This document shows, one piece after another, positions 14,078-20,041 of a DNA stretch of 23,685 bases; position 1 is the stretch's first letter, and every line of letters starts with the position of its first letter. Under the pieces are notes generated by a model that was given only the letters and a program-made list of their open reading frames with translations, was not told the DNA's origin and did no database searches. This DNA is from a virus. Position numbers and translations under genes: made by a program. The stretch spans positions 1-23,685 of the IMG/VR virus record IMGVR_UViG_3300032331_002256. One strand, 5' to 3'.

Positions 14078-14078
14078 T

Positions 14079-14507
14079 ATGGAACAACTGTTGTGTCATG
14101 TATTTGCAGATTACGTCATTCAAAGTGACTGGATGGCACTCAACAAAAGCAAACGGTCATGGCCTTGTTTGGTTCACGTACTATTGTATACCAGCGTTTT
14201 TCTGTTGTTGACTACCAGTTGGAAAGCATTGGCCGTCATTGGCGTGACGCATTTCCTATTAGACAGGTTTCCAGTGATTGTTCGACGGTTGATCTGGTTC
14301 AAGAATCATCTTGGTCCTGGCGGGAAATATGTTCCATTTGAACATTGTAAAGTTACGGGATACTATGACCACTTTTCGAGTCCATCAAATATTGAGATGA
14401 ATGGATATTCTCAGAGATTGAGTTACATCACTATTTGGTTGTATATCATCACCGATAACTTTCTTCATCTAACTATAAACTATTTGGCAATCAAGTATTT
14501 GGGTTAA
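14079..14507 (+). CDS. DUF3307 membrane protein
   Basis: 142 residues with the family pattern: HVFADYVIQSDWMALNK at the start, WPCLVHVLLYT (28-38), a hydrophobic stretch, and VTHFLLDRFPVI (56-67), then RRLIWFKNHL; further hydrophobic helices at the C-terminus (ITIWLYIITDNFLHLTINYL). DUF3307 proteins are polytopic membrane proteins of unknown function, frequent in phages. GGAGAG lies 6-11 bases before the ATG, a reasonable ribosome binding site here, though it is also the end of the upstream gene. Confidence 0.88.
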   Translation: MEQLLCHVFADYVIQSDWMALNKSKRSWPCLVHVLLYTSVFLLLTTSWKALAVIGVTHFLLDRFPVIVRRLIWFKNHLGPGGKYVPFEHCKVTGYYDHFSSPSNIEMNGYSQRLSYITIWLYIITDNFLHLTINYLAIKYLG

Positions 14508-14511
14508 CATT

Positions 14512-15219
14512 ATGAATCTCAGTGTAAAAAGCGAAGAGTCGTTGGACAATCTATCGGTTCGTGAGAAGTTTACAGATCATTCCCGTGAACGGTGGCGGGA
14601 TGAGTTTCCATACAAACGAATGCGTCGTTGGATTCAGTCTTGTGTTGGACACCATATTGACGATGTGATTCATGAGTTTGTAAATTCCACTTGGATTCCG
14701 AGGCACCATCGTCGTGCATCCACTCTTCGTCGTTACATTGAATTTGACACCTTTTTGAAAAATGGTGAGGTGTACTATTACACTGAATATGGAATGATGG
14801 GTAAACATAACAATTACAGCAATTTCGTGTCGGTGAAAGTTGGTCATCGTAAAACGATTTATGTTGATCCCACCACAAAAATTGTAAGTGTTTGTGTACA
14901 CCCATCAAAAAAGAATACGTGGCAACTTTCACGCAAACAGCATTTTGACTCAAAATGTCGAATTCTTGGAGATTATCATCAGCTTTGCAAAATTGACGGT
15001 ATTTGGTATGAAATCAAAGGTGAGATTGTGCCATCGTATGCTCTTAGATGGGCATTTGATCATAACATTGATCGTAAAAAATCCACTGATATTCTTACTG
15101 AACCTAGTTCTAATTGGCAAAACAAAGACATCAAGATTCCACATGTCAAAATTGTGTTGAAACGACAACTTTCAGCCAAAGAACTCAAGAATCACAATCT
15201 GAAAAACGGAAGAATCTGA
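14512..15219 (+). CDS. Hypothetical protein, His/Arg/Trp-rich
   Basis: 235 residues, basic: REKFTDHSRERWRDEF, RRWIQSCVGHHIDDVIHEFV, PRHHRRASTLRRYIEF, then a beta-rich centre (EVYYYTEYGMMG, RKTIYVDPTTKIVSV) and a closing KRQLSAKELKNHNLKN. It resembles, from memory, an uncharacterised family seen in large phages; nothing in it points to an enzyme. Could bind nucleic acid. It ends just before the promoter at 15220. Confidence 0.75.
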   Translation: MNLSVKSEESLDNLSVREKFTDHSRERWRDEFPYKRMRRWIQSCVGHHIDDVIHEFVNSTWIPRHHRRASTLRRYIEFDTFLKNGEVYYYTEYGMMGKHNNYSNFVSVKVGHRKTIYVDPTTKIVSVCVHPSKKNTWQLSRKQHFDSKCRILGDYHQLCKIDGIWYEIKGEIVPSYALRWAFDHNIDRKKSTDILTEPSSNWQNKDIKIPHVKIVLKRQLSAKELKNHNLKNGRI

Positions 15220-15247
15220 TTGACTTGTTCTAAACTTGTGGTAAAGT
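15220..15247 (+). promoter_or_regulatory. Promoter predicted to give a leaderless mRNA (gene at 15254)
   Basis: TTGACT (15220-15225), 16-base spacer with TAAACTTGTGG, TAAAGT (15242-15247), AATCGT, ATG. Nearly identical in design to the RNA-ligase promoter at 18083, including the AATCGT before ATG. Confidence 0.8.
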
Positions 15248-15253
15248 AATCGT

Positions 15254-15427
15254 ATGTGGATGACAAACCTTGAACGACTTGATCACGTGCTTGATCAAGC
15301 TAGAGACAAAGCACAACACCTTGAAAACAGTCAGACCGCCGATGCTATCGGTGATCTGATCAAAGCAATTGATCTGTTGACAGAGATTGTGACAGACCTT
15401 CAAAAAAATGACAGTGGACATTCGTAA
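15254..15427 (+). CDS. Small helical protein (57 residues)
   Basis: Begins MWMTNLERLDHVLDQARDKA, continues QHLENSQTADAIGDLIKAID and ends in a short polar tail: two amphipathic helices, a hairpin or coiled coil. The ATG sits six bases beyond a good -10 and 3 bases separate its stop from the next gene, so it is the leaderless first gene of the operon running to about 17390. No family recognised. Confidence 0.7.
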   Translation: MWMTNLERLDHVLDQARDKAQHLENSQTADAIGDLIKAIDLLTEIVTDLQKNDSGHS

Positions 15428-15430
15428 TAT

Positions 15431-15724
15431 ATGAAACCCGATCAAAGCGGAATTTGGGAGTGGTTTGAGGAAGACGGCACCAAACGACTTGTGGAAGTTG
15501 TGGATGTATGCAAAGGCATGTTTCCGCCGTATTTGCGAGTATATTGGTGGGGTGGTTATTACAATGTAAACGATGAACATGACGCACTGAATTCGCAATG
15601 TGACGAATTGACCAAGGCTGAGTGGCCTGATCGTTGGGGAAATCGTGTGGCAGATAATCATGGTTTGCCAGAAGATATGTTGTATCTGATGCCTACCGAA
15701 GAACAAATGATCAAATACGCATAA
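15431..15724 (+). CDS. Conserved phage hypothetical (MKPDQSGIWEWF type)
   Basis: 97 residues, Trp/Tyr-rich: KPDQSGIWEWFEEDGTKRLV, PYLRVYWWGGYYNVNDEHD, EWPDRWG, and LYLMPTEEQM near the end. The layout, a compact beta domain with exposed aromatics, recurs in small phage proteins as I recall them. No function is known to me. Confidence 0.72.
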   Translation: MKPDQSGIWEWFEEDGTKRLVEVVDVCKGMFPPYLRVYWWGGYYNVNDEHDALNSQCDELTKAEWPDRWGNRVADNHGLPEDMLYLMPTEEQMIKYA

Positions 15725-15727
15725 TTT

Positions 15728-16045
15728 ATGGAAATCAAGACTAAACTCCGAGAAATCACTTGGTTAACAGCAATGAGTCCAAATCATGGTTATGGATGTG
15801 GATTTGTTGGTGTTTCAACAGAACACCCTTGGTATGGCAAAGATTATGATGATATTGAAGCAGATATTCATGGTGGATTAACTTGGTCAGCGGATCATGT
15901 TGGAGATGATCCAAAGGATGGATATTGGTGGGTAGGTTTTGATACTGCCCACTATGGAGACAATATGGTCAATTGTGACAAACAATATTGTCTTGATCAA
16001 ATTGAACACTTGAAGCAGCAGGCATTGGATGCAATCAAAAAATGA
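15728..16045 (+). CDS. Conserved phage hypothetical (HPWYGK...HGGLT...GFD.AHYGD)
   Basis: 105 residues. The motifs GFVGVSTEHPWYGKDYDDI, DIHGGLTWS and WWVGFDTAHYGDN, then a C-terminal helix (DQIEHLKQQALDAIKK), match a family widespread in phages of many hosts, of unknown function. The conserved His/Asp/Gly positions could be a metal or ligand site. In operon with its neighbours (3-base gaps). Confidence 0.8.
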   Translation: MEIKTKLREITWLTAMSPNHGYGCGFVGVSTEHPWYGKDYDDIEADIHGGLTWSADHVGDDPKDGYWWVGFDTAHYGDNMVNCDKQYCLDQIEHLKQQALDAIKK

Positions 16046-16048
16046 ATT

Positions 16049-16273
16049 ATGACAGTAACACAACTAATTGAAACATTGAAGAATTATCCACCCGATTTGC
16101 CAGTGGTGGTATCTGGCTATGAAGGTGGATACAACGACGTGGACAGTTTTGAAAATGTCAAGATTGTTCTTGGCTATAACGATGAGTGGTATTATGGCAG
16201 TCATGAAGATGTTGCTAGTATTTACGATGAAGAAAGAAAAAAGAATGCGGTTGATGCGTTGCTTATTAGGTGA
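16049..16273 (+). CDS. Conserved phage hypothetical (DLPVV..GYEGGY.D)
   Basis: 74 residues: TVTQLIETLKNYPPDLPVVV, SGYEGGYNDVDSFENVKIVL, then WYYGSHED and VDALLIR at the end. This N-terminal helix-strand pattern and GYEGGY motif are typical of a small phage/bacterial family without assigned function. Next start 4 bases downstream. Confidence 0.78.
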   Translation: MTVTQLIETLKNYPPDLPVVVSGYEGGYNDVDSFENVKIVLGYNDEWYYGSHEDVASIYDEERKKNAVDALLIR

Positions 16274-16277
16274 ATAT

Positions 16278-16490
16278 ATGTGGCGAAGAATTGTAGTTGG
16301 AACTGAAAAACCCGTAGCAGTATGGCAACAGAATGGTGCAACCGAAGTATATGATCGTGATGCACTGGAACTAAACATTGAACGTTGTATCAATAGACTG
16401 AATACTGACACAGAATTGGACGATTTCAACAGAGCAGCTCTAAGCAGCGCGATTTTATCATTGAAACAAGGACTCGCATTACTAGTATGA
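16278..16490 (+). CDS. Hypothetical small protein
   Basis: 70 residues from ATG 16278. The frame is open further upstream to 16119, but that part lies wholly over the preceding gene. MWRRIVVGTEKPVAVWQQNG looks like paired strands, then a helical C-terminal half (LELNIERCINRLNTDTE, ALSSAILSLKQGL). The TGA overlaps the next ATG. Function unknown. Confidence 0.65.
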   Translation: MWRRIVVGTEKPVAVWQQNGATEVYDRDALELNIERCINRLNTDTELDDFNRAALSSAILSLKQGLALLV

Positions 16491-16786
16491 CTACTACACA
16501 CAAAATTTCAGTGGACAGAGGATGTCTTGCAGTAATCTGCACCGATGACACCTGTTCTTTCAAAAAGACGTGTAGTTCACATACTACCGCTGGGGATTTT
16601 CGTAGTGAAGACGGATTTACGCCAGAATTACACTTGGTTGACGGTGATGTATATTGTGACACTTACAATCAAAAAATTGACGACAATGACAAATACGGAT
16701 TTTATCCAATCAATTATCGTTCTTTAGATATTGGATTGTTGACTTGGAAACAATTGGAAGAAATCAGAGACAAATACAACATATGA
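16487..16786 (+). CDS. Hypothetical Cys-rich small protein
   Basis: 99 residues. Cysteines cluster at the N-terminus: GCLAVICTDDTCSFKKTCSS, followed by H, T and AGDF, and one later (DVYCDTYN). The C-x4-C-x4-C-x5-C spacing followed by His suggests a small metal or disulfide site. The C-terminal half ends in a helix (TWKQLEEIRDKYNI). No family named with confidence. Overlaps neighbours by ATGA on both sides. Confidence 0.68.
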   Translation: MTTTHKISVDRGCLAVICTDDTCSFKKTCSSHTTAGDFRSEDGFTPELHLVDGDVYCDTYNQKIDDNDKYGFYPINYRSLDIGLLTWKQLEEIRDKYNI

Positions 16787-17094
16787 AACGCCATCGCAGA
16801 TATCGTGAAAAGTGGAATCTGAATAGTATCAGTGTAGCCTCAACTCACGGTGAACGTATTCACGACTTTATGAAAGGTTGGGGTACGATTGCCAAGGATG
16901 GTAAATCTGTTCTATGGGATAGTTATAGACCCCCAACCAAAAAGCAGCGTGACAAGTTGGATAGACATTGGAAAAAGAATCCTCCATTCTCCAATATCAT
17001 TTTTCCAGTTATTAATAAAGTGATGCCTACTATAACTGCCGCCGAAATTGTGTCTGTCCAACCGATGATGGAACCACCAAATAAAGACGCATGA
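16783..17094 (+). CDS. Hypothetical basic protein
   Basis: 103 residues from ATG 16783, which overlaps the previous stop; earlier in-frame starts fall inside that gene. A basic N-terminus (MKRHRRYREKWNLN), RIHDFMKGWGTIAKDGKSV, a PPTKKQRDKLDRHWKKNPPF segment, and a hydrophobic C-terminal portion (NIIFPVINKVMPTITAAEIV). May bind nucleic acid; function unknown. Confidence 0.65.
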   Translation: MKRHRRYREKWNLNSISVASTHGERIHDFMKGWGTIAKDGKSVLWDSYRPPTKKQRDKLDRHWKKNPPFSNIIFPVINKVMPTITAAEIVSVQPMMEPPNKDA

Positions 17095-17390
17095 AAATCA
17101 CATATTATGAAATTTATTACACCGGTACTATACATGAACGTAGTATAGATACCACAGATAAAAACTACATATCTCATACAGATAATGATGTAACATTTAA
17201 TGATACATATACGGATGAGTATTGGGAACAACGTGAAGTCATAAGAACGGAACCTCGTTTTTTTGAAACTATTCGACAAGAGCGTATTGCCGCATACAAA
17301 GAAGAAATTGCACGTTATCAAAAAGATTTGACGGTATTTGAAAACAGTACCGGTTACGATCATTACCGGCGACTATTGAAAGAAAACTAG
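17091..17390 (+). CDS. Hypothetical protein
   Basis: 99 residues, Tyr/Thr/Asp-rich first half (TYYEIYYTGTIHERSIDTTD, DNDVTFNDTYTDEYWEQR) and a helical, probably coiled-coil second half (QERIAAYKEEIARYQKDLTV). No family recognised. Last gene of the 15254 operon; the promoter at 17403 follows 12 bases after the stop. Confidence 0.65.
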   Translation: MKITYYEIYYTGTIHERSIDTTDKNYISHTDNDVTFNDTYTDEYWEQREVIRTEPRFFETIRQERIAAYKEEIARYQKDLTVFENSTGYDHYRRLLKEN

Positions 17391-17402
17391 GTTAAAAATC
17401 CC

Positions 17403-17431
17403 TTGACTTTTTTCAAAACCTGTGTTAGAGT
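17403..17431 (+). promoter_or_regulatory. Promoter predicted to give a leaderless mRNA (gene at 17439)
   Basis: TTGACT (17403-17408), 17-base spacer with CAAAACCTGTGT, TAGAGT (17426-17431), seven bases, ATG 17439. Confidence 0.78.
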
Positions 17432-17438
17432 TACTACT

Positions 17439-17729
17439 ATGAAAGATTTATCAGATAACAGTTTGCTCATGATTGAGCCAACGGATAGAGTTAAAGAACC
17501 CGCTGTAAATGATGCATATACAGCCAAAATGGAAATGCTAATGAAAAAGGCAACGAATGGTCCACCTTACAAGGGGTTTCATGTATGTGCATGTGGAGAA
17601 CGTAGCACCAATTATGATTTTTACATTGGCAAATATACTACCAATTCTCTCGCAGTGCATTATTTGAGATATCATCGTAGTGAAGTTCCTGCATCAGAAA
17701 TTGAAAAACTTAGAAAATTGTTTCTATGA
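17439..17729 (+). CDS. Conserved phage hypothetical with CxC...H....H motif
   Basis: 96 residues from ATG 17439; the frame opens earlier (17403), but that segment is the promoter. The core GFHVCACGERSTNYDF, followed by TNSLAVHYLRYHRSEVP, gives C50, C52, H74 and H79, a likely small zinc site, then an acidic helix (ASEIEKLRKLF). The TNSL.VHYL..HR.EVP motif is one I recall from many phage hypotheticals. It might bind nucleic acid or protein; no function assigned. Confidence 0.78.
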   Translation: MKDLSDNSLLMIEPTDRVKEPAVNDAYTAKMEMLMKKATNGPPYKGFHVCACGERSTNYDFYIGKYTTNSLAVHYLRYHRSEVPASEIEKLRKLFL

Positions 17730-18076
17730 ATAACAAGTATTCCTTGAGAGTGTTTCATCCAGATGGTCATTACGACAACACCAGTCGGCATAAACACCTT
17801 CAATCTGACTACGATGAACCCACTCGTTACGATTATTTTGAAACTTCTGGCAATCCTCTAAAAGAAGTGGTTTATTGGAACCGAATTTACAAAATGCATA
17901 ACGGTCGCAAACCCGTGATACCTCAACGTATTGAAAAATGGGAGTGTGGACAATACACCGTGGTCAAGTTCAATCCTTGGCTTTTTAAGATCACCAATTT
18001 TGTGTTGACTATTCTACCCAAGTCTATTCGTAGATACAGACGCAATTGGAACTACGTTAGATTTTTTGGAATGTAA
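17726..18076 (+). CDS. Hypothetical protein
   Basis: 116 residues. SLRVFHPDGHYDNTSRHKHL at the start, KEVVYWNRIYKMHNGRKPVI in the middle, then a C-terminal basic aromatic region (FNPWLFKITNFVLTILPKSI, RRYRRNWNYVRFFGM). One moderately hydrophobic segment (about 84-98) could associate with membrane. No family recognised. The ATG overlaps the previous stop. Confidence 0.65.
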   Translation: MNNKYSLRVFHPDGHYDNTSRHKHLQSDYDEPTRYDYFETSGNPLKEVVYWNRIYKMHNGRKPVIPQRIEKWECGQYTVVKFNPWLFKITNFVLTILPKSIRRYRRNWNYVRFFGM

Positions 18077-18082
18077 TTTTAC

Positions 18083-18110
18083 TTGACTTGTTGTAAATCT
18101 GTGGTAACAT
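18083..18110 (+). promoter_or_regulatory. Promoter predicted to give a leaderless mRNA (RNA ligase)
   Basis: TTGACT (18083-18088), 16-base spacer ending CTGTGG, TAACAT (18105-18110), AATCGT, ATG 18117. The TGG before TA makes an extended -10. Closest to the window consensus. Confidence 0.85.
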
Positions 18111-18116
18111 AATCGT

Positions 18117-19211
18117 ATGAAACTTGACTTAGACAAACTAGACCTAACGCAGTTTATGGCCCATCATCATATGGTCGCTGGTGAGGTTGTAATGTTGGTT
18201 CAACCACAACACATAGGCACCAAGTGGAGTCAAGATAACAAACATCTTCGGTCCAGTGTGTGGAATAGTGAGGGAGAACTTATTAGTGCAGGCTTTCCTA
18301 AGTTTACCAACTGGGGCGAGAATCCTGACAACTTTCCTGTTCCTTCGTCATTGAAGAACTGCACTGTAATGGAAAAGTTGGACGGTTCACTTTTAATCGT
18401 TAGCAAGTATAAGGGTCAATATATTCTACGTACCCGTGGAACCGTTGACGCTTCTACTATGGCTAATGGTCATGAGTTGGAAGTGTTCAAGGAAAAGTTC
18501 CTAAAGAGTTTGAACCACGATACTCCTGATACTTGGAATGTATCTATTTTGTTTGAGTGGGTGAGTCCTATCAATAAAATTGTATTAAATTATGGCGATG
18601 AACCTGATTGGTATGTAGTTGGTCTAGTTCATCACAGTGATTATAGTCTATATTCCCAAAAAGATTTGGATATGTGGGCAAAAAATAAGGGATTCAAGCG
18701 TCCTGCTACTTATACTTTTACTGATGTCAATGATTTGTTAAAGAATGTTGACCAGTGGAAAGGTAAGGAAGGTGTGGTTGTTTATTCAAAGAATGACCAA
18801 ATGCTTCACAAGGTAAAGGGTGCTTGGTATCTTGCTCTACATCATATGAAGAGTGAACTATCAAACATTGAAAAAGTATTGGATGTGTGGCTAGAACAGG
18901 GTATGCCTGATTATCAGACTTTCTATAACTATATTTTTACCACCTTTGATTTTGAATTGGCAGAGCAGTGCAAAGGTATGATCAGCCGTATTGTTGATGC
19001 CAAGAAGGAAGTCAACAAGATTGTGGATGGTATGAATAATTTTGTGAATAACAGACTTTGTTCATTGCCGTCACGAAAAGAACAAGCACAATTGGTTATA
19101 TCATCATATGGTGAAACAAACAGAGCTGCTTTTGTGTTCAAAATTTTGGATGGTAAGTCATTGGGCAAAGAAGAATACAAGAAGTTGTTATTTCAAGTTC
19201 TAAAGAACTAA
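18117..19211 (+). CDS. rnlA: RNA ligase, T4 Rnl1-like
   Basis: 364 residues, close to T4 Rnl1 (374). Nucleotidyltransferase motifs are in order: I, EKLDGSL (86-92) with K87 as the adenylated lysine; RTRGTVDAS (105-113); IIIa, ILFEWVSPINKIVLNYGD (144-161), very like the FEFV.P.NRIV of Rnl1; IV, EGVVVY (218-223); V, LHKVKGAWY (230-238). A helical C-terminal domain (about 245-364) follows, as in Rnl1 where it recognises tRNA. The enzyme seals 5'-phosphate and 3'-hydroxyl RNA ends, classically repairing host tRNA cut by anticodon nucleases. No polynucleotide kinase-phosphatase is seen in this window. Own promoter and terminator. Confidence 0.93.
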   Translation: MKLDLDKLDLTQFMAHHHMVAGEVVMLVQPQHIGTKWSQDNKHLRSSVWNSEGELISAGFPKFTNWGENPDNFPVPSSLKNCTVMEKLDGSLLIVSKYKGQYILRTRGTVDASTMANGHELEVFKEKFLKSLNHDTPDTWNVSILFEWVSPINKIVLNYGDEPDWYVVGLVHHSDYSLYSQKDLDMWAKNKGFKRPATYTFTDVNDLLKNVDQWKGKEGVVVYSKNDQMLHKVKGAWYLALHHMKSELSNIEKVLDVWLEQGMPDYQTFYNYIFTTFDFELAEQCKGMISRIVDAKKEVNKIVDGMNNFVNNRLCSLPSRKEQAQLVISSYGETNRAAFVFKILDGKSLGKEEYKKLLFQVLKN

Positions 19212-19214
19212 ATC

Positions 19215-19249
19215 AAAAACCCCACTTTAACTGGTGGGGTTTTTGTTTT
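19215..19249. terminator. Bidirectional rho-independent terminator
   Basis: 11-bp perfect stem AAAAACCCCAC (19215-19225) / GTGGGGTTTTT (19234-19244), 8-base loop; T-rich downstream on the plus strand and, by symmetry, on the minus strand. It separates the converging RNA ligase and EF-hand genes. Confidence 0.93.
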
Positions 19250-19252
19250 CAA

Positions 19253-19573
19253 TCAATCTTTCTTATGTGGAGGGCCGTCGTTCTTTGGACCTCTTGGTCC
19301 GCCAGGAGGTGGACCAAAACGTCTCAATGCCTTTCGATCTTCTTCACTTACCTTGGCACGTTCCTCCTTGTCCAACTTTCCGTCTTTGTTGGTATCGTAC
19401 TTAGCGACGATTGCATCACGTTGTTTCTTTTGTTCATCCGTCAACTTTGGACGTGGCGGACCTTCACGCTGTTCTTTGGGTGGACCATCTTGGGGGCGTG
19501 GACCCTTTGGACCTTCTTGTGCATTTACAGTCAACGCCAATGCCACGAACAACATGCTAATATATCTAATCAT
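19253..19573 (-). CDS. Secreted proline-rich EF-hand protein
   Basis: 106 residues, the only confident minus-strand gene. Signal peptide at 1-18 (MIRYISMLFVALALTVNA, cleavage after VNA). The mature protein is Pro/Gly/charged (GPKGPRPQDGPPKEQREGPP), followed by one perfect EF-hand loop DTNKDGKLDKEE (60-71) between helices (TDEQKKQRDAIVAKY and ERAKVSEEDRKALRR), and a PPPGGPRGP tail. It should be exported and bind calcium. Proteins of this build are, from memory, abundant in Verrucomicrobia and Planctomycetes and unusual in phages, suggesting capture from a host. AAAAGG about 6-7 bases before the ATG is a Shine-Dalgarno-like site that most plus-strand genes lack. The plus-strand frames across it are shadows. 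Confidence 0.88.
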   Translation of the reverse strand: MIRYISMLFVALALTVNAQEGPKGPRPQDGPPKEQREGPPRPKLTDEQKKQRDAIVAKYDTNKDGKLDKEERAKVSEEDRKALRRFGPPPGGPRGPKNDGPPHKKD

Positions 19574-19592
19574 ATTTAACCTTTTCTGTTTT

Positions 19593-19616
19593 CACGAATG
19601 AGTCATATCATTCGTG
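19593..19616. promoter_or_regulatory. Inverted repeat in the leader of the EF-hand gene
   Basis: CACGAATGA (19593-19601) and TCATTCGTG (19608-19616) form a perfect 9-bp inverted repeat with a 6-base loop, about 20 bases upstream of the EF-hand start. No T-run follows on either strand, so it is more likely an operator or mRNA 5' hairpin than a terminator. Confidence 0.6.
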
Positions 19617-19674
19617 CGTATACATATGACGTTAAAAGTTGAATTTTAAATCTTTTACTTTTGCTTAACAATTC

Positions 19675-19702
19675 TTGACAGTTGATAAAGTCGTGGTAAG
19701 AT
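19675..19702 (+). promoter_or_regulatory. Promoter predicted to give a leaderless mRNA (gene at 19709)
   Basis: TTGACA (19675-19680), 16-base spacer with TAAAGTCGTGG, TAAGAT (19697-19702), GTTAAC, ATG 19709. Points away from the EF-hand gene. Confidence 0.82.
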
Positions 19703-19708
19703 GTTAAC

Positions 19709-19912
19709 ATGCGTCTATCTCAAATCTATAAAACCACTTACAAAAATGAATACGACAGTCTGCCCAGTTGGAAGAAACTCGCAATCGACGAAGATCGTAA
19801 ATCGAACAAACACACGGGCATTAGTGAAGATTTTGTTCGAGGGGTGATTCAGAAGGCAGAAAGCCAGTTCGACGAAAAACTAAAAGCAAAAAAGAAGTCA
19901 AAAAAGAATTGA
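19709..19912 (+). CDS. Small basic protein
   Basis: 67 residues, with a lysine-rich C-terminus (EKLKAKKKSKKN) and a helical core (YDSLPSWKKLAIDEDRKSN, GISEDFVRGVIQKAESQFD). Size and charge suit a DNA- or RNA-associated accessory protein. No family recognised. Monocistronic by position: promoter at each end, leaderless start. Confidence 0.72.
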   Translation: MRLSQIYKTTYKNEYDSLPSWKKLAIDEDRKSNKHTGISEDFVRGVIQKAESQFDEKLKAKKKSKKN

Positions 19913-19936
19913 CTTTGATAAAAAAACCCATATGAT
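19909..19936 (+). promoter_or_regulatory. Promoter for the DUF262-HNH gene
   Basis: TTGACT (19909-19914), 16-base spacer, TATGAT (19931-19936). The -35 overlaps the stop of the preceding gene. Unlike the leaderless promoters it leaves a leader of about 100 bases before the ATG at 20042. Confidence 0.78.
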
Positions 19937-19975
19937 TTAATCATACAGCATTCAAGTGCGTACTAAGAGGTTTCA

Positions 19976-20008
19976 ATGGAGAATCTTTCAATTGTAAAGA
20001 TGCCATAA
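19976..20008 (+). other. Possible leader micro-ORF before the DUF262-HNH gene
   Basis: ATG to TAA encoding MENLSIVKMP, with AGAGG at 19966-19970 as a possible ribosome binding site, inside the leader RNA. Within it ATCTTT and AAAGAT (about 19984-20001) can pair as a 6-bp hairpin. This may be a regulatory leader or chance. Confidence 0.3.
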
Positions 20009-20041
20009 ATCATCAGATATAAGTGTATGTGACGTGTACGT

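Noticed and set aside
16119-16277. Longer start for the 16278 gene
   Set aside because: This would place the first 53 residues entirely over the preceding conserved gene; ATG 16278 fits the 4-base spacing used elsewhere.
16739-16770. TTGACT in the 16487 gene as a promoter
   Set aside because: No acceptable -10 at 15-18 bases.
19265-19601. Plus-strand frames opposite the EF-hand gene
   Set aside because: The minus strand gives a signal peptide and a perfect EF-hand loop; the plus frames are Trp/Ser/Leu-rich translations of its Pro/Gly codons.
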